This document shows, piece after piece, positions 18,192 to 27,950 of a DNA stretch of 64,000 nt. The stretch comes from Roseibium sp. MMSF_3544 (GTDB taxonomy: Bacteria > Pseudomonadota > Alphaproteobacteria > Rhizobiales > Stappiaceae), in assembly GCF_030732845.1 (NCBI RefSeq), contig NZ_JASHKA010000013.1:1-64000 (forward strand), read 5' to 3'. The stretch's first letter is position 1; every line of letters starts with the position of its first letter. A program made the position numbers and the translations under genes. The notes below the pieces were generated by a model. It made no database searches. It saw only the letters and a list, made by a program, of their open reading frames with translations, and was not told where the DNA came from.

Positions 18192-19484
18192 ATGGCCGAC
18201 AACAACGCCAATCTCAACGTCGGTGGCGCCGACCACGATTTCGACGTTCTTGACGGGTCCATCGGACCGTCGGTCGTGAACATCTCGTCCTTATACAAGG
18301 ACACCGGCATGTTCACCTATGATCCGGGCTTCACGTCCACTGCTTCCTGCGAATCCAAGATCACCTATATCGACGGTGACGAGGGCACTCTGCTTTATCG
18401 CGGCTATCCGATCGAGCAGCTCGCCGACCACGGAGACTTTCTCGAGTCCTGCTACCTGCTTCTTTACGGCGAACTGCCGACAAAGGCTCAGAAAGATGAT
18501 TTCGTTCAGCGTGTGACGTATCACACGATGATCCACGAGCAGATGAACCGCTTTTTCTCCGGTTTCCGTCGTGATGCACACCCGATGGCGATCATGGTCG
18601 GAACCGTCGGCGCACTGTCGGCTTTTTACCACGACTCCACGGACATCACCGATCCCCACCAGCGTATGGTGGCTTCGCTGCGCATGATCGCGAAAATGCC
18701 GACCATCGCGGCAATGGCCTACAAGTATCACGTCGGCCAGCCCTTTGTTTATCCGCGCAACGACCTCGGATATGCGGCCAACTTCCTGCATATGTGCTTT
18801 GCTGTTCCCTGCGAGGAGTACAAGGTCAATCCGGTTCTGGCACGCGCCATGGACCGGATTTTCATTTTGCATGCCGATCACGAGCAAAACGCTTCCACAT
18901 CCACGGTGCGTCTTGCCGGCTCGTCCGGCGCAAACCCCTTCGCCTGTATCGCTGCCGGTATTGCATGTCTTTGGGGTCCAGCACATGGCGGCGCGAACGA
19001 AGCGGCGCTGAATATGCTCTCCGAGATCGGCTCCGTGGACAACATTCCGGAATACATCGAGCGCGCCAAGGACAAGGATGACCCGTTCCGGCTGATGGGC
19101 TTCGGGCACCGGGTTTACAAGAACTACGACCCGCGTGCGCGCATCATGCAGAAGACAACCCACGAAGTTCTGGGCGAACTCGGTATCAAGGACGATCCGC
19201 TTCTTGACGTCGCAATCGAGCTGGAAAAAATTGCGCTGAACGATGAGTACTTCGTCGACAAGAAGCTCTATCCGAATATCGACTTCTATTCCGGTATCAC
19301 GCTGCGCGCACTTGGGTTCCCGACCACGATGTTCACCGTTCTGTTCGCGCTCGCGCGGACGGTTGGCTGGATCGCGCAGTGGAAGGAAATGGTCGAAGAT
19401 CCGTCCCAGCGGATCGGACGTCCGCGTCAGCTTTATACGGGCTCGACCAAGCGGGATTACATTCCGATCGATCAGCGCCGCTAA
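18192..19484 (+). CDS. gltA: Citrate synthase
   Basis: 430 aa, type II citrate synthase. The catalytic regions [22 protein letters not shown] and [14 protein letters not shown] are present. It condenses acetyl-CoA and oxaloacetate in the TCA cycle; large hexameric forms of this length are usually NADH-sensitive. The start at 18192 has AAAGGGG upstream and matches the usual N-terminus (MADNNA...); the frame continues upstream only because of base composition. The 230-base region upstream of it could hold its own promoter. It is followed by a strong terminator. Confidence 0.97.
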   Translation: MADNNANLNVGGADHDFDVLDGSIGPSVVNISSLYKDTGMFTYDPGFTSTASCESKITYIDGDEGTLLYRGYPIEQLADHGDFLESCYLLLYGELPTKAQKDDFVQRVTYHTMIHEQMNRFFSGFRRDAHPMAIMVGTVGALSAFYHDSTDITDPHQRMVASLRMIAKMPTIAAMAYKYHVGQPFVYPRNDLGYAANFLHMCFAVPCEEYKVNPVLARAMDRIFILHADHEQNASTSTVRLAGSSGANPFACIAAGIACLWGPAHGGANEAALNMLSEIGSVDNIPEYIERAKDKDDPFRLMGFGHRVYKNYDPRARIMQKTTHEVLGELGIKDDPLLDVAIELEKIALNDEYFVDKKLYPNIDFYSGITLRALGFPTTMFTVLFALARTVGWIAQWKEMVEDPSQRIGRPRQLYTGSTKRDYIPIDQRR

Positions 19485-19524
19485 CGGTTCGCTGAGAGAT
19501 TTCAAGACTGTTCAAAGAGTGACG

Positions 19525-19554
19525 ATGCTCCCGTGAAAACGGGAGCATTTTTTT
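19525..19554 (+). terminator. Rho-independent terminator after gltA
   Basis: A perfect 10-bp stem (ATGCTCCCGT / ACGGGAGCAT), a GAAA tetraloop and a run of seven Ts, 40 bases after the gltA stop. lpxB converges from the other side, and the stem could also slow transcription from that direction, but the minus-strand tail is poor. Confidence 0.92.
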
Positions 19555-19646
19555 GGTCTTCACGATCGAATTAAAGTCAATCTGCTGGAAGGGTCAGCTT
19601 CGGAAGACGAGCAACCTTGCGACGGTCTTGTCGGACCTGTGACAAA

Positions 19647-20834
19647 CTAAGTGTCTGCAGTCTTGAGGACTTTCAGGACGACATCCGCAGCAGCATCTCT
19701 TTGGCTGTGTCCATCCGGCAAGCGCATGACATCGTCGAGGCGCGACAAATCAGAAAGCTGAAGCCGCCGTTCCTCGCTGTCAGACAAGAGATTGACGAGG
19801 TGTCCTGCAAGAACGTCCGGCTGAACCTCATCATCCAGAAACTCCGGAATTGCTTTCTTGCCAAGAATGATATTCGGCAAGACAAAAGAGTCCACGCTCG
19901 CAAATTTGAAAACGCGATTGAGTTCCTTGATCCTCCGGAAAAACCAGTCGACCTTGTAGGCGACGACCATCGGAACTCCGGACAGGGAGAGCTCAAGTGA
20001 AACGGTCCCCGATGCGGCAAGTGCCGCGTGCGCCTTGCGAAACGCGGCATGCTTGGCGTCAAGTCCCGTGACAATCTCTGTCTCGCCCGGCCAAGTGGCG
20101 ACCCCGTCCCGGATCCGGCCTTCCAGATGGCTGACGGCTGGCAGAACGACCCTGATTTCGGGCAAATCCTTTTTGACTTGAGCTATCGTCTCGCCGAACA
20201 CGTCCAACAGTCGGTCGATTTCGCTCCGCCGGCTGCCCGGCAAAACGAGCAGTACCTTGTCGTCTTCATCGACAGGCTTGCGCTCGCCCGCCACCGGGCG
20301 TAATGCGTCGGCGTTCTCACTCAGAGGGTGACCCACATAATGCGTTGTTGGCCCGCCAAGCTTCCGATGCACATCCGGTTCAAATGGCAAAAGCGCAAGC
20401 AACTCATCGACATAGGCACTCATTTTCCGCGCCCTGCCCGGCCGCCATGCCCAAACGGAAGGTGAGACATAGCCGACAATCGGAATGTGAGGAGCGCGCT
20501 TGCGGACCCGCTTGGCAACATTGTGTGTGAAATCGGGGCTGTCGATGATGACCAGAACGGCCGGATTGGCGGCGACAGTTGCGTCAACTGTCTGGTAGAC
20601 ACGCCGGACAATCAGCGGCAAGCGGGCCAGAACAGCACTGATCCCCATGACGGATACATCCGACATTTCAAAGAAACTGGTGAGACCAAGAGACGTCATC
20701 CTCTCTCCGCCAACACCGCAGTATCGCACCCCTTCACCCAGTCTTGCATTCAGGGCCTTCATCAGCTCTGAACCCAGCAGATCCCCGGACTCTTCGCCAG
20801 CGACCAGACAGATGGTCGGCATTTCGCCGCTCAT
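19647..20834 (-). CDS. lpxB: Lipid-A-disaccharide synthase
   Basis: 395 aa, glycosyltransferase family 19. It joins UDP-2,3-diacylglucosamine and lipid X to form the lipid A disaccharide at the inner membrane surface. The N-terminal LVAGEESGDLLGS motif and the segments DSPDFTHNVAKR, YVSPSVWAWRPGR and LLPFEP are characteristic. It is the last gene of the lpxD-fabZ-lpxA-lpxI-lpxB group, and its ATG overlaps the lpxI stop by four bases (ATGA). Confidence 0.96.
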   Translation of the reverse strand: MSGEMPTICLVAGEESGDLLGSELMKALNARLGEGVRYCGVGGERMTSLGLTSFFEMSDVSVMGISAVLARLPLIVRRVYQTVDATVAANPAVLVIIDSPDFTHNVAKRVRKRAPHIPIVGYVSPSVWAWRPGRARKMSAYVDELLALLPFEPDVHRKLGGPTTHYVGHPLSENADALRPVAGERKPVDEDDKVLLVLPGSRRSEIDRLLDVFGETIAQVKKDLPEIRVVLPAVSHLEGRIRDGVATWPGETEIVTGLDAKHAAFRKAHAALAASGTVSLELSLSGVPMVVAYKVDWFFRRIKELNRVFKFASVDSFVLPNIILGKKAIPEFLDDEVQPDVLAGHLVNLLSDSEERRLQLSDLSRLDDVMRLPDGHSQRDAAADVVLKVLKTADT

Positions 20835-21715
20835 TCTTCGAAGGCTCCAGACATCTTGGTGCGATCAATTCCGATAACGTAAAGACCAGCCTCATCGGCT
20901 TTTCGAAGCGTGCCATCCTTGTCGGCAATCAACGCGCCATGGGCCTCAACAGCAATCCCGGAAAGACCTGCAGAAACGGCCAGTTCAATCGTTTTCGGCC
21001 CCACAGTCGGCAGGTCAACACGCAGGTCCTGGGTCGGCTTTGCAGTTTTCACCAGGACGCCCGCCCGGCCCTTGGCTCTGACGCGGCCGATCCGCTTCAA
21101 CTCGGCGCATCGCTCCAGCATCGCATCTGTTCCCTCCGCGCCTTCCAGAGCGACAACGCGGCCTCCCACGGCGACGGCGGCTTGTCCGATATCCAGTTCG
21201 CCGAGTTTTTCTGTTGCCTTGAGGGCAAGCTCAAGGTCACGCCAATCGTTCTTCTTGGGCTGAACCCGGCCCAAAACGCCGCTCGATGCCAGCAATTGCG
21301 GCGCCACGTCTTTGATACCCACGACGCGAAACCCCTCGTCTTCAAAAAGCCGGATGACCTTGGTCAGCAGGCTGTCGTCACCACCCGCGAGCGCCCGAAT
21401 GATGGTCGGTAGCCGCTTCAATGTACCAAAGTCTGAAAAGAACGACGCGAAATCCGGCCGCCGGGACACGCCACCGATCAGGAGCACATCCTTGCATCCG
21501 GTTTTTTTCAAGAAACCATACAGCCGGCCGATCTCGCCCCAGCCTAACTCCGCGCTTGCCCGTTGTCTGGTGGCAGCCTCCGCTTCGCCCTTGATGGCCA
21601 CGATCTTGAAGTCACGTCCTGCACCGGCAAGCGCATCGGCGATCTGACCCGGCAAGCTGCCGTTTCCTGCGATCAACGCAAGACGCCGGGCATTTGGACC
21701 AACCGCACTGCTCAT
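20831..21715 (-). CDS. lpxI: UDP-2,3-diacylglucosamine pyrophosphatase LpxI
   Basis: 294 aa. LpxI replaces LpxH in most alphaproteobacteria and hydrolyses UDP-2,3-diacylglucosamine to lipid X and UMP. The sequence shows LALIAGNGSLP near the start, LLIGGVSRRPDF and a C-terminal VGPKTIELAVSAGLSGIAVE. The ATG at 21715 is preferred; a TTG at 21766 would overlap lpxA by 35 bases. Placement between lpxA and lpxB is the standard arrangement and supports the call. Confidence 0.93.
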   Translation of the reverse strand: MSSAVGPNARRLALIAGNGSLPGQIADALAGAGRDFKIVAIKGEAEAATRQRASAELGWGEIGRLYGFLKKTGCKDVLLIGGVSRRPDFASFFSDFGTLKRLPTIIRALAGGDDSLLTKVIRLFEDEGFRVVGIKDVAPQLLASSGVLGRVQPKKNDWRDLELALKATEKLGELDIGQAAVAVGGRVVALEGAEGTDAMLERCAELKRIGRVRAKGRAGVLVKTAKPTQDLRVDLPTVGPKTIELAVSAGLSGIAVEAHGALIADKDGTLRKADEAGLYVIGIDRTKMSGAFEE

Positions 21716-21731
21716 GGCTTCATTCGTCTTG

Positions 21732-22517
21732 TCATGGGGTACAGAAGCGCCGGTCTTCCTTTTCAAGAATGAAATCGGTGACGGTCTTCACGAGGGGCTG
21801 GTCCGTGTTGGCGGCGGCAACAGCTTCCGCCCTGCTACGCAGCGTCCCGTCTTCACTTTCAAACAGTTCGCGGTAGGCCGCCCGCAAAGCATGGATCTGT
21901 TCCCGAGGCAGTCCCTTGCGTTTCAACCCGACGAGATTGAGCCCAGCCAGTCGGGCCCTGTCACCGATCACCGATCCAAAGGGAATGACGTCAAACTCCA
22001 CTCCGGTCATTCCGCCGACAATTGCGCCGGTTCCAATGCGTGACCATTGCCGCACGGCGCTCAAACCGCCCAGAATGACAAAGTCATCCAGCTCCACATG
22101 CCCGGCAAGCGTCGCGTTGTTCGCCAGAATCGCGTTGTTTCCAACCTGGCAATCGTGCCCGACGTGGGAGCCCATCATGAACAGGCAGTTGTCGCCGACG
22201 CGCGTTACACCGCCGCCGCCTTCTGTCCCTGGATTCATGGTGACATGTTCGCGGATTTGATTGTTGGCGCCAACTTCCAGCCGCGTCAATTCACCGGCAA
22301 ATTTCAGATCTTGCGGCTTGTGCCCGATGCTGGCGAAGGGAAAGATATGCGTTCCAGGCCCGATACTTGTGTGACCGGCGACAACGACATGCGCCTCGAG
22401 AGTTACCCCGTCGGCGAGAGTAACGTTCGGTCCCACGATTGAATACGGACCGACACGTGTGCCTTCGCCGATAACGGCCCCGTTTTCAACGATGGCCGTT
22501 GGATGAATGTCTGTCAT
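21732..22517 (-). CDS. lpxA: UDP-N-acetylglucosamine acyltransferase
   Basis: 261 aa. It catalyses the first step of lipid A synthesis, transfer of a 3-hydroxyacyl group from ACP to UDP-GlcNAc. Left-handed parallel beta-helix hexapeptide repeats fill about residues 1-185, and a helical C-terminal domain follows. The general-base His lies in GSHVGHDCQVG. It starts 6 bases after the fabZ stop and ends 16 bases before lpxI. Confidence 0.97.
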   Translation of the reverse strand: MTDIHPTAIVENGAVIGEGTRVGPYSIVGPNVTLADGVTLEAHVVVAGHTSIGPGTHIFPFASIGHKPQDLKFAGELTRLEVGANNQIREHVTMNPGTEGGGGVTRVGDNCLFMMGSHVGHDCQVGNNAILANNATLAGHVELDDFVILGGLSAVRQWSRIGTGAIVGGMTGVEFDVIPFGSVIGDRARLAGLNLVGLKRKGLPREQIHALRAAYRELFESEDGTLRSRAEAVAAANTDQPLVKTVTDFILEKEDRRFCTP

Positions 22518-22523
22518 TTGCCC

Positions 22524-22988
22524 TCACGCATCTACCAGCATGGCACTGACTTCCGCTTCCGCAACCTTGGAACCGTCAACCAATGCAACAGCGTCGAATT
22601 TCCATATATTTGCACGCTGCTTGATTTTCTTGACGTGAAAATGGACTTGATCACCGGGCTCCACAGGTTTCCGGAACTTTGCCTTGTCGATTGTCATGAA
22701 ATAGACGAGCTGCGGTGGAGCATCATCACCTCTGGCATGAACGCACAACGCACCGGCGGTCTGTGCCATGGCCTCAATGAGCAGCACCCCCGGAAAAATC
22801 GGTCTTTCAGGAAAATGGCCCTGAAAATGTGGCTCATTGACGGTGACGTTTTTGATACCGATACAGCTGTTATCTCCGTCCATCTCGATGATTTTGTCGA
22901 TAAGCAAAAAAGGATACCGGTGCGGCAGAAGCTTCATGATTTTCATGATGTCTGCGCTTGCGAGTGTCTTGTTCTCTGCTTCTTCCAT
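22524..22988 (-). CDS. fabZ: 3-hydroxyacyl-[acyl-carrier-protein] dehydratase FabZ
   Basis: 154 aa, hot-dog fold. The catalytic His lies in [15 protein letters not shown] and the catalytic Glu in [11 protein letters not shown]. It dehydrates 3-hydroxyacyl-ACP in fatty acid elongation. In this cluster it sits between lpxD and lpxA, which use 3-hydroxyacyl-ACP, so the balance of membrane lipid and lipid A is set at one transcript. Spacing to lpxD is 51 bases. Confidence 0.97.
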   Translation of the reverse strand: MEEAENKTLASADIMKIMKLLPHRYPFLLIDKIIEMDGDNSCIGIKNVTVNEPHFQGHFPERPIFPGVLLIEAMAQTAGALCVHARGDDAPPQLVYFMTIDKAKFRKPVEPGDQVHFHVKKIKQRANIWKFDAVALVDGSKVAEAEVSAMLVDA

Positions 22989-23039
22989 GAAGTGCCCCTC
23001 GGCGGATTGGCTCCGTAAAGTTCAAATTCAGCGACCCGT

Positions 23040-24077
23040 TTACGTGTCGTTGCCCCGTTCTGCAAGTTTTCTGACCGCGGCGACTTCCCTAAACCACTGC
23101 TTCACCGGCTTCGCCGGTGCGCCTCCATACCGGCCTCCCGGCTCCAGGTCTGTGCCGACAACGCTGACAGCGGCAACCTGTGCACCCATGCCGATCGTGA
23201 CATGACCGCGCACACCCGTTTGCCCCCCGATCGCTACAAAGTCTTCCAGCGTACAGCTTCCCGACAAGCCGACTTGAGACACCAGAACACAGTGCCTCCC
23301 AATGACCACGTTGTGGCCAATCTGTACCTGATTGTCGATCTTGGTGCCTTCGCCGATAACCGTATCGCGATTTGCGCCACGATCGATTGTCGTATTGGCG
23401 CCGATCTCCACGTCATCCTGAATCACAACACGCCCGACCTGCGGAACTTTCAGATGCCCTTCGGGACCCATGGCATAGCCGAAGCCGTCCTGACCACAAC
23501 AAACACCTGGGTGTAATGCCACCCTGTTGCCAAGGATGGAGTGCTGCACAGTGCAATTCTGACCGATGACGCAGTCCCGGCCGATTTTGACGCCTCTGCC
23601 GATTACGGCATTTGCTCTTATGACGGTGCCGGATCCAATCTCTGCATCCGCACCTATCACGGCACCGGGTTCAACCGTCACGTTGTCTTCCAGCGACGCG
23701 GCTGGATCCACGCTGGCACGCTCGGAAACACCACTCACCAAAGGATCTTTGGGCGCCATCGCTTCGGGATAGAGTTTCGCAAGTACCTTCGCCCAGGAAC
23801 GATAAGCATCGCTACAAACAAGGACAGCGACGTTGTCAGGCACCTTCTTCTGGTGTCTCTTGCCGACCAGACAGGCTGCAGCACCAGTCGCTTCAAGCTG
23901 CGACAGATAGGCTGTGTTATCGAAAAAAACCAACGCTCCGGCGCCAGCTTCCTCAAGGGGCGCGACCGCCGTGATTTCCAGGTCTTCATCGCCGCGAACG
24001 ATTTCGGCATCCGCCCAGGATGCAATCTGCTGCAAGGAAACCGCGGTGGGATTTCCGAAAAACTTTGGCTCGGACAT
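23040..24077 (-). CDS. lpxD: UDP-3-O-(3-hydroxyacyl)glucosamine N-acyltransferase
   Basis: 345 aa. An N-terminal uridine-binding domain (1-105) is followed by a left-handed beta-helix (about 110-310) and a C-terminal helix. The catalytic His is in [10 protein letters not shown]. It adds the second acyl chain in lipid A synthesis. The start at 24077 has AAGGAAG seven bases upstream; an upstream TTG (24104) is rejected because it would begin inside a terminator hairpin. That hairpin lies only about 24-54 bases upstream of the start codon. Confidence 0.95.
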   Translation of the reverse strand: MSEPKFFGNPTAVSLQQIASWADAEIVRGDEDLEITAVAPLEEAGAGALVFFDNTAYLSQLEATGAAACLVGKRHQKKVPDNVAVLVCSDAYRSWAKVLAKLYPEAMAPKDPLVSGVSERASVDPAASLEDNVTVEPGAVIGADAEIGSGTVIRANAVIGRGVKIGRDCVIGQNCTVQHSILGNRVALHPGVCCGQDGFGYAMGPEGHLKVPQVGRVVIQDDVEIGANTTIDRGANRDTVIGEGTKIDNQVQIGHNVVIGRHCVLVSQVGLSGSCTLEDFVAIGGQTGVRGHVTIGMGAQVAAVSVVGTDLEPGGRYGGAPAKPVKQWFREVAAVRKLAERGNDT

Positions 24078-24100
24078 GACGTCTTCCTTCTTGCCAGCCA

Positions 24101-24131
24101 ACAAAAAAGGCCGCCGTGGAGACCGGCGGCC
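24101..24131 (-). terminator. Terminator-like hairpin between bamA and lpxD
   Basis: Read on the minus strand, the stem GGCCGCCG / CGGCGGCC (8 GC pairs, 7-base loop) is followed by six Ts. It starts 26 bases after the bamA stop and ends 24 bases before the lpxD start. It should reduce read-through from bamA; either lpxD depends on partial read-through or a promoter lies inside bamA. Confidence 0.75.
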
Positions 24132-24156
24132 GTTTTCTATCTCAAATGACCGCTAA

Positions 24157-26538
24157 TCAGAAGCGGGTACCGCCACTCAACCGGAAGATCTGGGTCTTGT
24201 CAGAGTCATCCTTCACGATCGGATAGGCAACATCTGCGCGAATTGGACCGAACGGCGATTGCCAGCGGATCCCTGCACCAACGGAGGCACGAACGGAGAA
24301 CTCGTTGGAGTCGATCGACCCGCCGTTGTTTTCCACGAGGTTTACCAGATCACTGTCGGCGTCCCAGAGCGAACCGGCATCAGCAAACACAGCCGCGCCC
24401 AGACCGAACTCTTTCGGAATGATCGGGAACGGGAAGCGTGTTTCGGCCGTTGCTGCGAAGTAGAACCGACCGCCGATGGCATCTTCGGTCGCAGCGTCGC
24501 GCGGACCAATACCCTGGTTCTCAAAGCCGCGGACAAGCGTGCCGCCGAGCATGAATTGTTCGGACACCCTCAGGCGCTCGTCACCGATTGCAGTGATGTT
24601 ACCACCGCGGAGTTCAAGCGCGCCAACCACACCATAGTCGGCGAGGATTTCCTTGTAGGCCCGCGCCTGTGCTTCGGTCTTGATGTAGTAGCTGTCACCA
24701 CCCAGGCCGGCAAATTCCTGGCCGAACGAGGCAAAGATACCGTCAGTAGGATTGTTGTTCCGATCAAGCGTGTTGTAGCGCAGGTCATAACCAACAAGCG
24801 ATGTCAGATACGTGCCAAGCGAGTCACAGATCGCGAGCGAAAGGTTTGAGGTGTTACAGTTGTTGATGCCTGTCGACTGATCATCCGGGTCGGAGTTGTC
24901 TTCCGAGAAGATGTTGTAGAACAGACGCAATGTCAGCTCGTCTTCCCTCAGCGGAAGAATGAAACCGATGCCACCACCCGTCTTGTCCTGGTCGAAGGAC
25001 CGGTAGTCATTGGCATTTTCAATCCGGCGATAGACATCAAGATCCAGCGCAACGCGGCGGCCCATGAAGAATGGCTCAACGAACCGGAACTCATAAGACT
25101 GAGTGTCTGCACCGCCACCGACTGCAATCCGGACAAACTGTCCGCGGCCGAGGAAGTTTTTCTCGGTAAGAGAGATATCGCCGATGATACCGTCCACGGT
25201 CGAGTAACCGACACCGAAGGAGATTTCACCGGTCGGTCTTTCTTCAACGCGAACATTCACGATCACACGATCAGGTGCACTACCCTGCTGGGTCGTGACA
25301 GAAACCTTCTCGAAAAATCCGAGATTGCGGATACGGCGCTCTGCCTTGTCGACCAGCGCGCGGTTGAAGGCATCCCCTTCAACGATGTCGAACTCACGCC
25401 GGATAACGTATTCACGTGTCCGGTCGTTGCCGATCACATTGATGCGTTCGATATAGGCCCGCGGACCTTCTTCAATGTAGTAGATCAGCGAAATCGTGTT
25501 GTCGTCGTAGTTCCGGGCTCCACGCGGGCGAACACGGGCAAAGGCATAACCTTCCTCCGACACGCGCAGGGTAATGTCCTCGACCGTTTGCTCGATACGG
25601 AGCGCATTGAATGTCTGGCCGCTGCGGGTACGTACCAGCCGTTGCAGATCATTCGGATCGACCTCGGCGATTGTGGAGACGACTTCCACGTCGCTGATTT
25701 CGTATTTCTCACCCTCATCAACCGTGAAGGTCACGTAGAAGATGTTCTGCTCACGGTCCAGATCTGCACTCACAGAGACAATGCGGAAATCCGCATAGCC
25801 TTTTCTGTTGTAGTACTGGCGCAGAAGCTCTTCGTCGGCTGCAAGACGGTCCGGATCGTAGGTATCGGTGCTCCGGATAAAGCTGAGCAGGCCGCTTTCG
25901 CGGGTCCGGATCACGTCACGCAAACGCCCGTCGCTGAATGCACTGTTGCCGATGAAACTGATACGTTCGACACCGGTCTTGGCACCTTCATTGATTTCGA
26001 AAACCAGATCGACGCGGTTCTGCCCGCGATCAATGATCTTCGGCTCGACGGACGCGCCAAAGCGTCCGGAGCGGCGATAGGCTTCAAGAATGTTCTGAAC
26101 GTCGGACTGCACTTTCGCGCGAGAAAGCGTTGACCGCGGCTGAGACCGGACAGCTGTTTCCAGCGCGTTGTCCTTGATCTTGCGATTGCCTTCGAAAGAC
26201 ACCCGGTTGATGATCGGGTTCTCGGAGACCGTTACGACGACAGTGTTGCCACGCGGGGTGATTTCAACAGTGGCAAACAGGCCCGTCGCATAGAGAGCTT
26301 TGAGCGATTCATCAACATCGAAAGCGGTGTAGGAACGGCCCGGGACGATCGTCATGTAACTAATGACGGTTTCATCCTCAATCCTGGTGTTCCCCTGCAC
26401 CTGAATGCTTCTGGCAACTGCCGCTTCAGCAACACTCACCAAGGACGAAAGCCCTAGGGATTGCGGCACTGCCGATCCGAGGGAAAGTAGGAAAGCCGCC
26501 AAAAACACGACTCGTGTAAGTTTCTGCAATCGCTGCAT
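24157..26538 (-). CDS. bamA: Outer membrane protein assembly factor BamA
   Basis: 793 aa. A signal peptide (about 1-40, ending near VSVAEA) is followed by five POTRA domains (about 42-430; VQGNTRIEDETVISYM, ISFIGNSAF and INVIGNDRTREYVI mark repeats) and a 16-stranded beta barrel (about 440-793) that ends in the usual C-terminal Phe (RLSGGTRF). It folds and inserts beta-barrel proteins into the outer membrane. A TATAAA at about 70-75 bases upstream may be a -10 element, but no firm promoter is assigned. rseP is 163 bases upstream. Confidence 0.97.
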   Translation of the reverse strand: MQRLQKLTRVVFLAAFLLSLGSAVPQSLGLSSLVSVAEAAVARSIQVQGNTRIEDETVISYMTIVPGRSYTAFDVDESLKALYATGLFATVEITPRGNTVVVTVSENPIINRVSFEGNRKIKDNALETAVRSQPRSTLSRAKVQSDVQNILEAYRRSGRFGASVEPKIIDRGQNRVDLVFEINEGAKTGVERISFIGNSAFSDGRLRDVIRTRESGLLSFIRSTDTYDPDRLAADEELLRQYYNRKGYADFRIVSVSADLDREQNIFYVTFTVDEGEKYEISDVEVVSTIAEVDPNDLQRLVRTRSGQTFNALRIEQTVEDITLRVSEEGYAFARVRPRGARNYDDNTISLIYYIEEGPRAYIERINVIGNDRTREYVIRREFDIVEGDAFNRALVDKAERRIRNLGFFEKVSVTTQQGSAPDRVIVNVRVEERPTGEISFGVGYSTVDGIIGDISLTEKNFLGRGQFVRIAVGGGADTQSYEFRFVEPFFMGRRVALDLDVYRRIENANDYRSFDQDKTGGGIGFILPLREDELTLRLFYNIFSEDNSDPDDQSTGINNCNTSNLSLAICDSLGTYLTSLVGYDLRYNTLDRNNNPTDGIFASFGQEFAGLGGDSYYIKTEAQARAYKEILADYGVVGALELRGGNITAIGDERLRVSEQFMLGGTLVRGFENQGIGPRDAATEDAIGGRFYFAATAETRFPFPIIPKEFGLGAAVFADAGSLWDADSDLVNLVENNGGSIDSNEFSVRASVGAGIRWQSPFGPIRADVAYPIVKDDSDKTQIFRLSGGTRF

Positions 26539-26701
26539 TATCGCGCTATGCCTTTTTTTAATACCCCATCCGAAAATCAGCAGTCACCCCAGGCAGATTC
26601 TCGGAACCGACGAACGTTTTATAGGTTTTTGCCGATAACGCAACTGCACTTCGAGGCCGAAAGCGATTTAGTCTGAAGACGTTGCGTCTATGTCACGGCT
26701 G

Positions 26702-27844
26702 TCAGGAATCGTTGGTCACTAATCGCAAGATATCCCTCCAAGTTACGAAAACCATCAGCATAAGTACCAAGCCCAACCCGATGCGAAAACCGACGTCCTG
26801 AACGCGCTCGCTCAAGGGCTTGCCACGCAACGCCTCTGCGGCAAAAAACACCAGATGTCCGCCATCAAGAATTGGAATCGGAGCCAGATTGATCAGCCCG
26901 ATGCTGACAGAAAGCACCGCTGCAAGCGAAATCAGCGGAATGATACCGTGCTCGGCAACCTTTCCTGAGATTTCAGCAACGCGGATCGGTCCCCCGAGCT
27001 GATCGGCCGATTGGCGCTGGGTGATGATCCCCCAGATGTAGCTGACCGTGCCGTCCATGATCCGATAGGTTTCCTTGACGCCCTCCCCGATGGCATCGAT
27101 CGGACCATATTTGATACGGACGATGTTTGCCGGATCCGCGCTTCCGCGCAATCCGATGTCGCCCGCCATCTGCTGTTCTCCGAAGAAGACTTCCTTCTTC
27201 TTGTAGTCCGGCGTCACGTCCAGGGTGACAAGGTCGCCGCCGCGCTCGACTTCAAACACCAGAGGCACATTTCCGTTCATCAAAACGATTTGGCGAAGCT
27301 CACCGAAAGTGTGAATTTCGCGGCCATCAATTTCCTTGATCAGGTCACCGGCAACAATTCCGCCACGGTCCGCCGCACCGCCGGGAAACACCTCTTCGAC
27401 AACGGGAAGAAGTCCCTGCTTGCCGGCTGAGCCAAAAAGCGCTGCGAAAATGACGATGGCGAGAAGAAAGTTGGCAATCGGCCCTGCCGCAACGATTGCA
27501 GCGCGCTGCCAGACAGGCTTGGCAATGAAGGCAGTCTTGCGCTCTTCTTCACTCATTTGGGCGATCAGTTCGCGGCTTGGAACGCTGGCAGCATTTTCAT
27601 CGCCGGCGAATTTTACATATCCGCCGAGCGGGATCATGCAAAGCTTCCAGCGGGTGCCCCTCTTGTCGTACCACCCGAAAATTTCGCGGCCGAACCCGAC
27701 CGCAAACGCATCCACTTTGACATTACACCAGCGCGCAACTGCAAAGTGACCGAGCTCATGGAAGAACACCACCACTGTCAGAACAAACAGGAACGGAATA
27801 ATGGTTCCAACAATGAGGGAATAAGCGGAAACGAGTAATTCCAT
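26702..27844 (-). CDS. rseP: Site-2 zinc metalloprotease RseP
   Basis: 380 aa. The zinc site HELGH (H29, E30, H33) sits in the first membrane helix, a PDZ domain spans about 130-215, and the third zinc ligand is in the C-terminal NLAPIPILDGGHL segment. Four membrane helices are visible. It performs regulated intramembrane cleavage, for example of anti-sigma factors after a DegS-type cut, and clears signal-peptide remnants. It lies between dxr and bamA as in most Rhizobiales. Confidence 0.96.
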   Translation of the reverse strand: MELLVSAYSLIVGTIIPFLFVLTVVVFFHELGHFAVARWCNVKVDAFAVGFGREIFGWYDKRGTRWKLCMIPLGGYVKFAGDENAASVPSRELIAQMSEEERKTAFIAKPVWQRAAIVAAGPIANFLLAIVIFAALFGSAGKQGLLPVVEEVFPGGAADRGGIVAGDLIKEIDGREIHTFGELRQIVLMNGNVPLVFEVERGGDLVTLDVTPDYKKKEVFFGEQQMAGDIGLRGSADPANIVRIKYGPIDAIGEGVKETYRIMDGTVSYIWGIITQRQSADQLGGPIRVAEISGKVAEHGIIPLISLAAVLSVSIGLINLAPIPILDGGHLVFFAAEALRGKPLSERVQDVGFRIGLGLVLMLMVFVTWRDILRLVTNDS

Positions 27845-27950
27845 TGAGGGGCCCGATCTGACGCAACTTGGGGACTTATCGCAGAACTCTATTAATAGAA
27901 GAATTACGGCGCGTTAATGGTCGATGACATTTTTTCCAACGGCTTCAAGG

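Noticed and set aside
18291..19505. 404-codon open frame on the minus strand
   Set aside because: Antisense to gltA, without any recognised domain.
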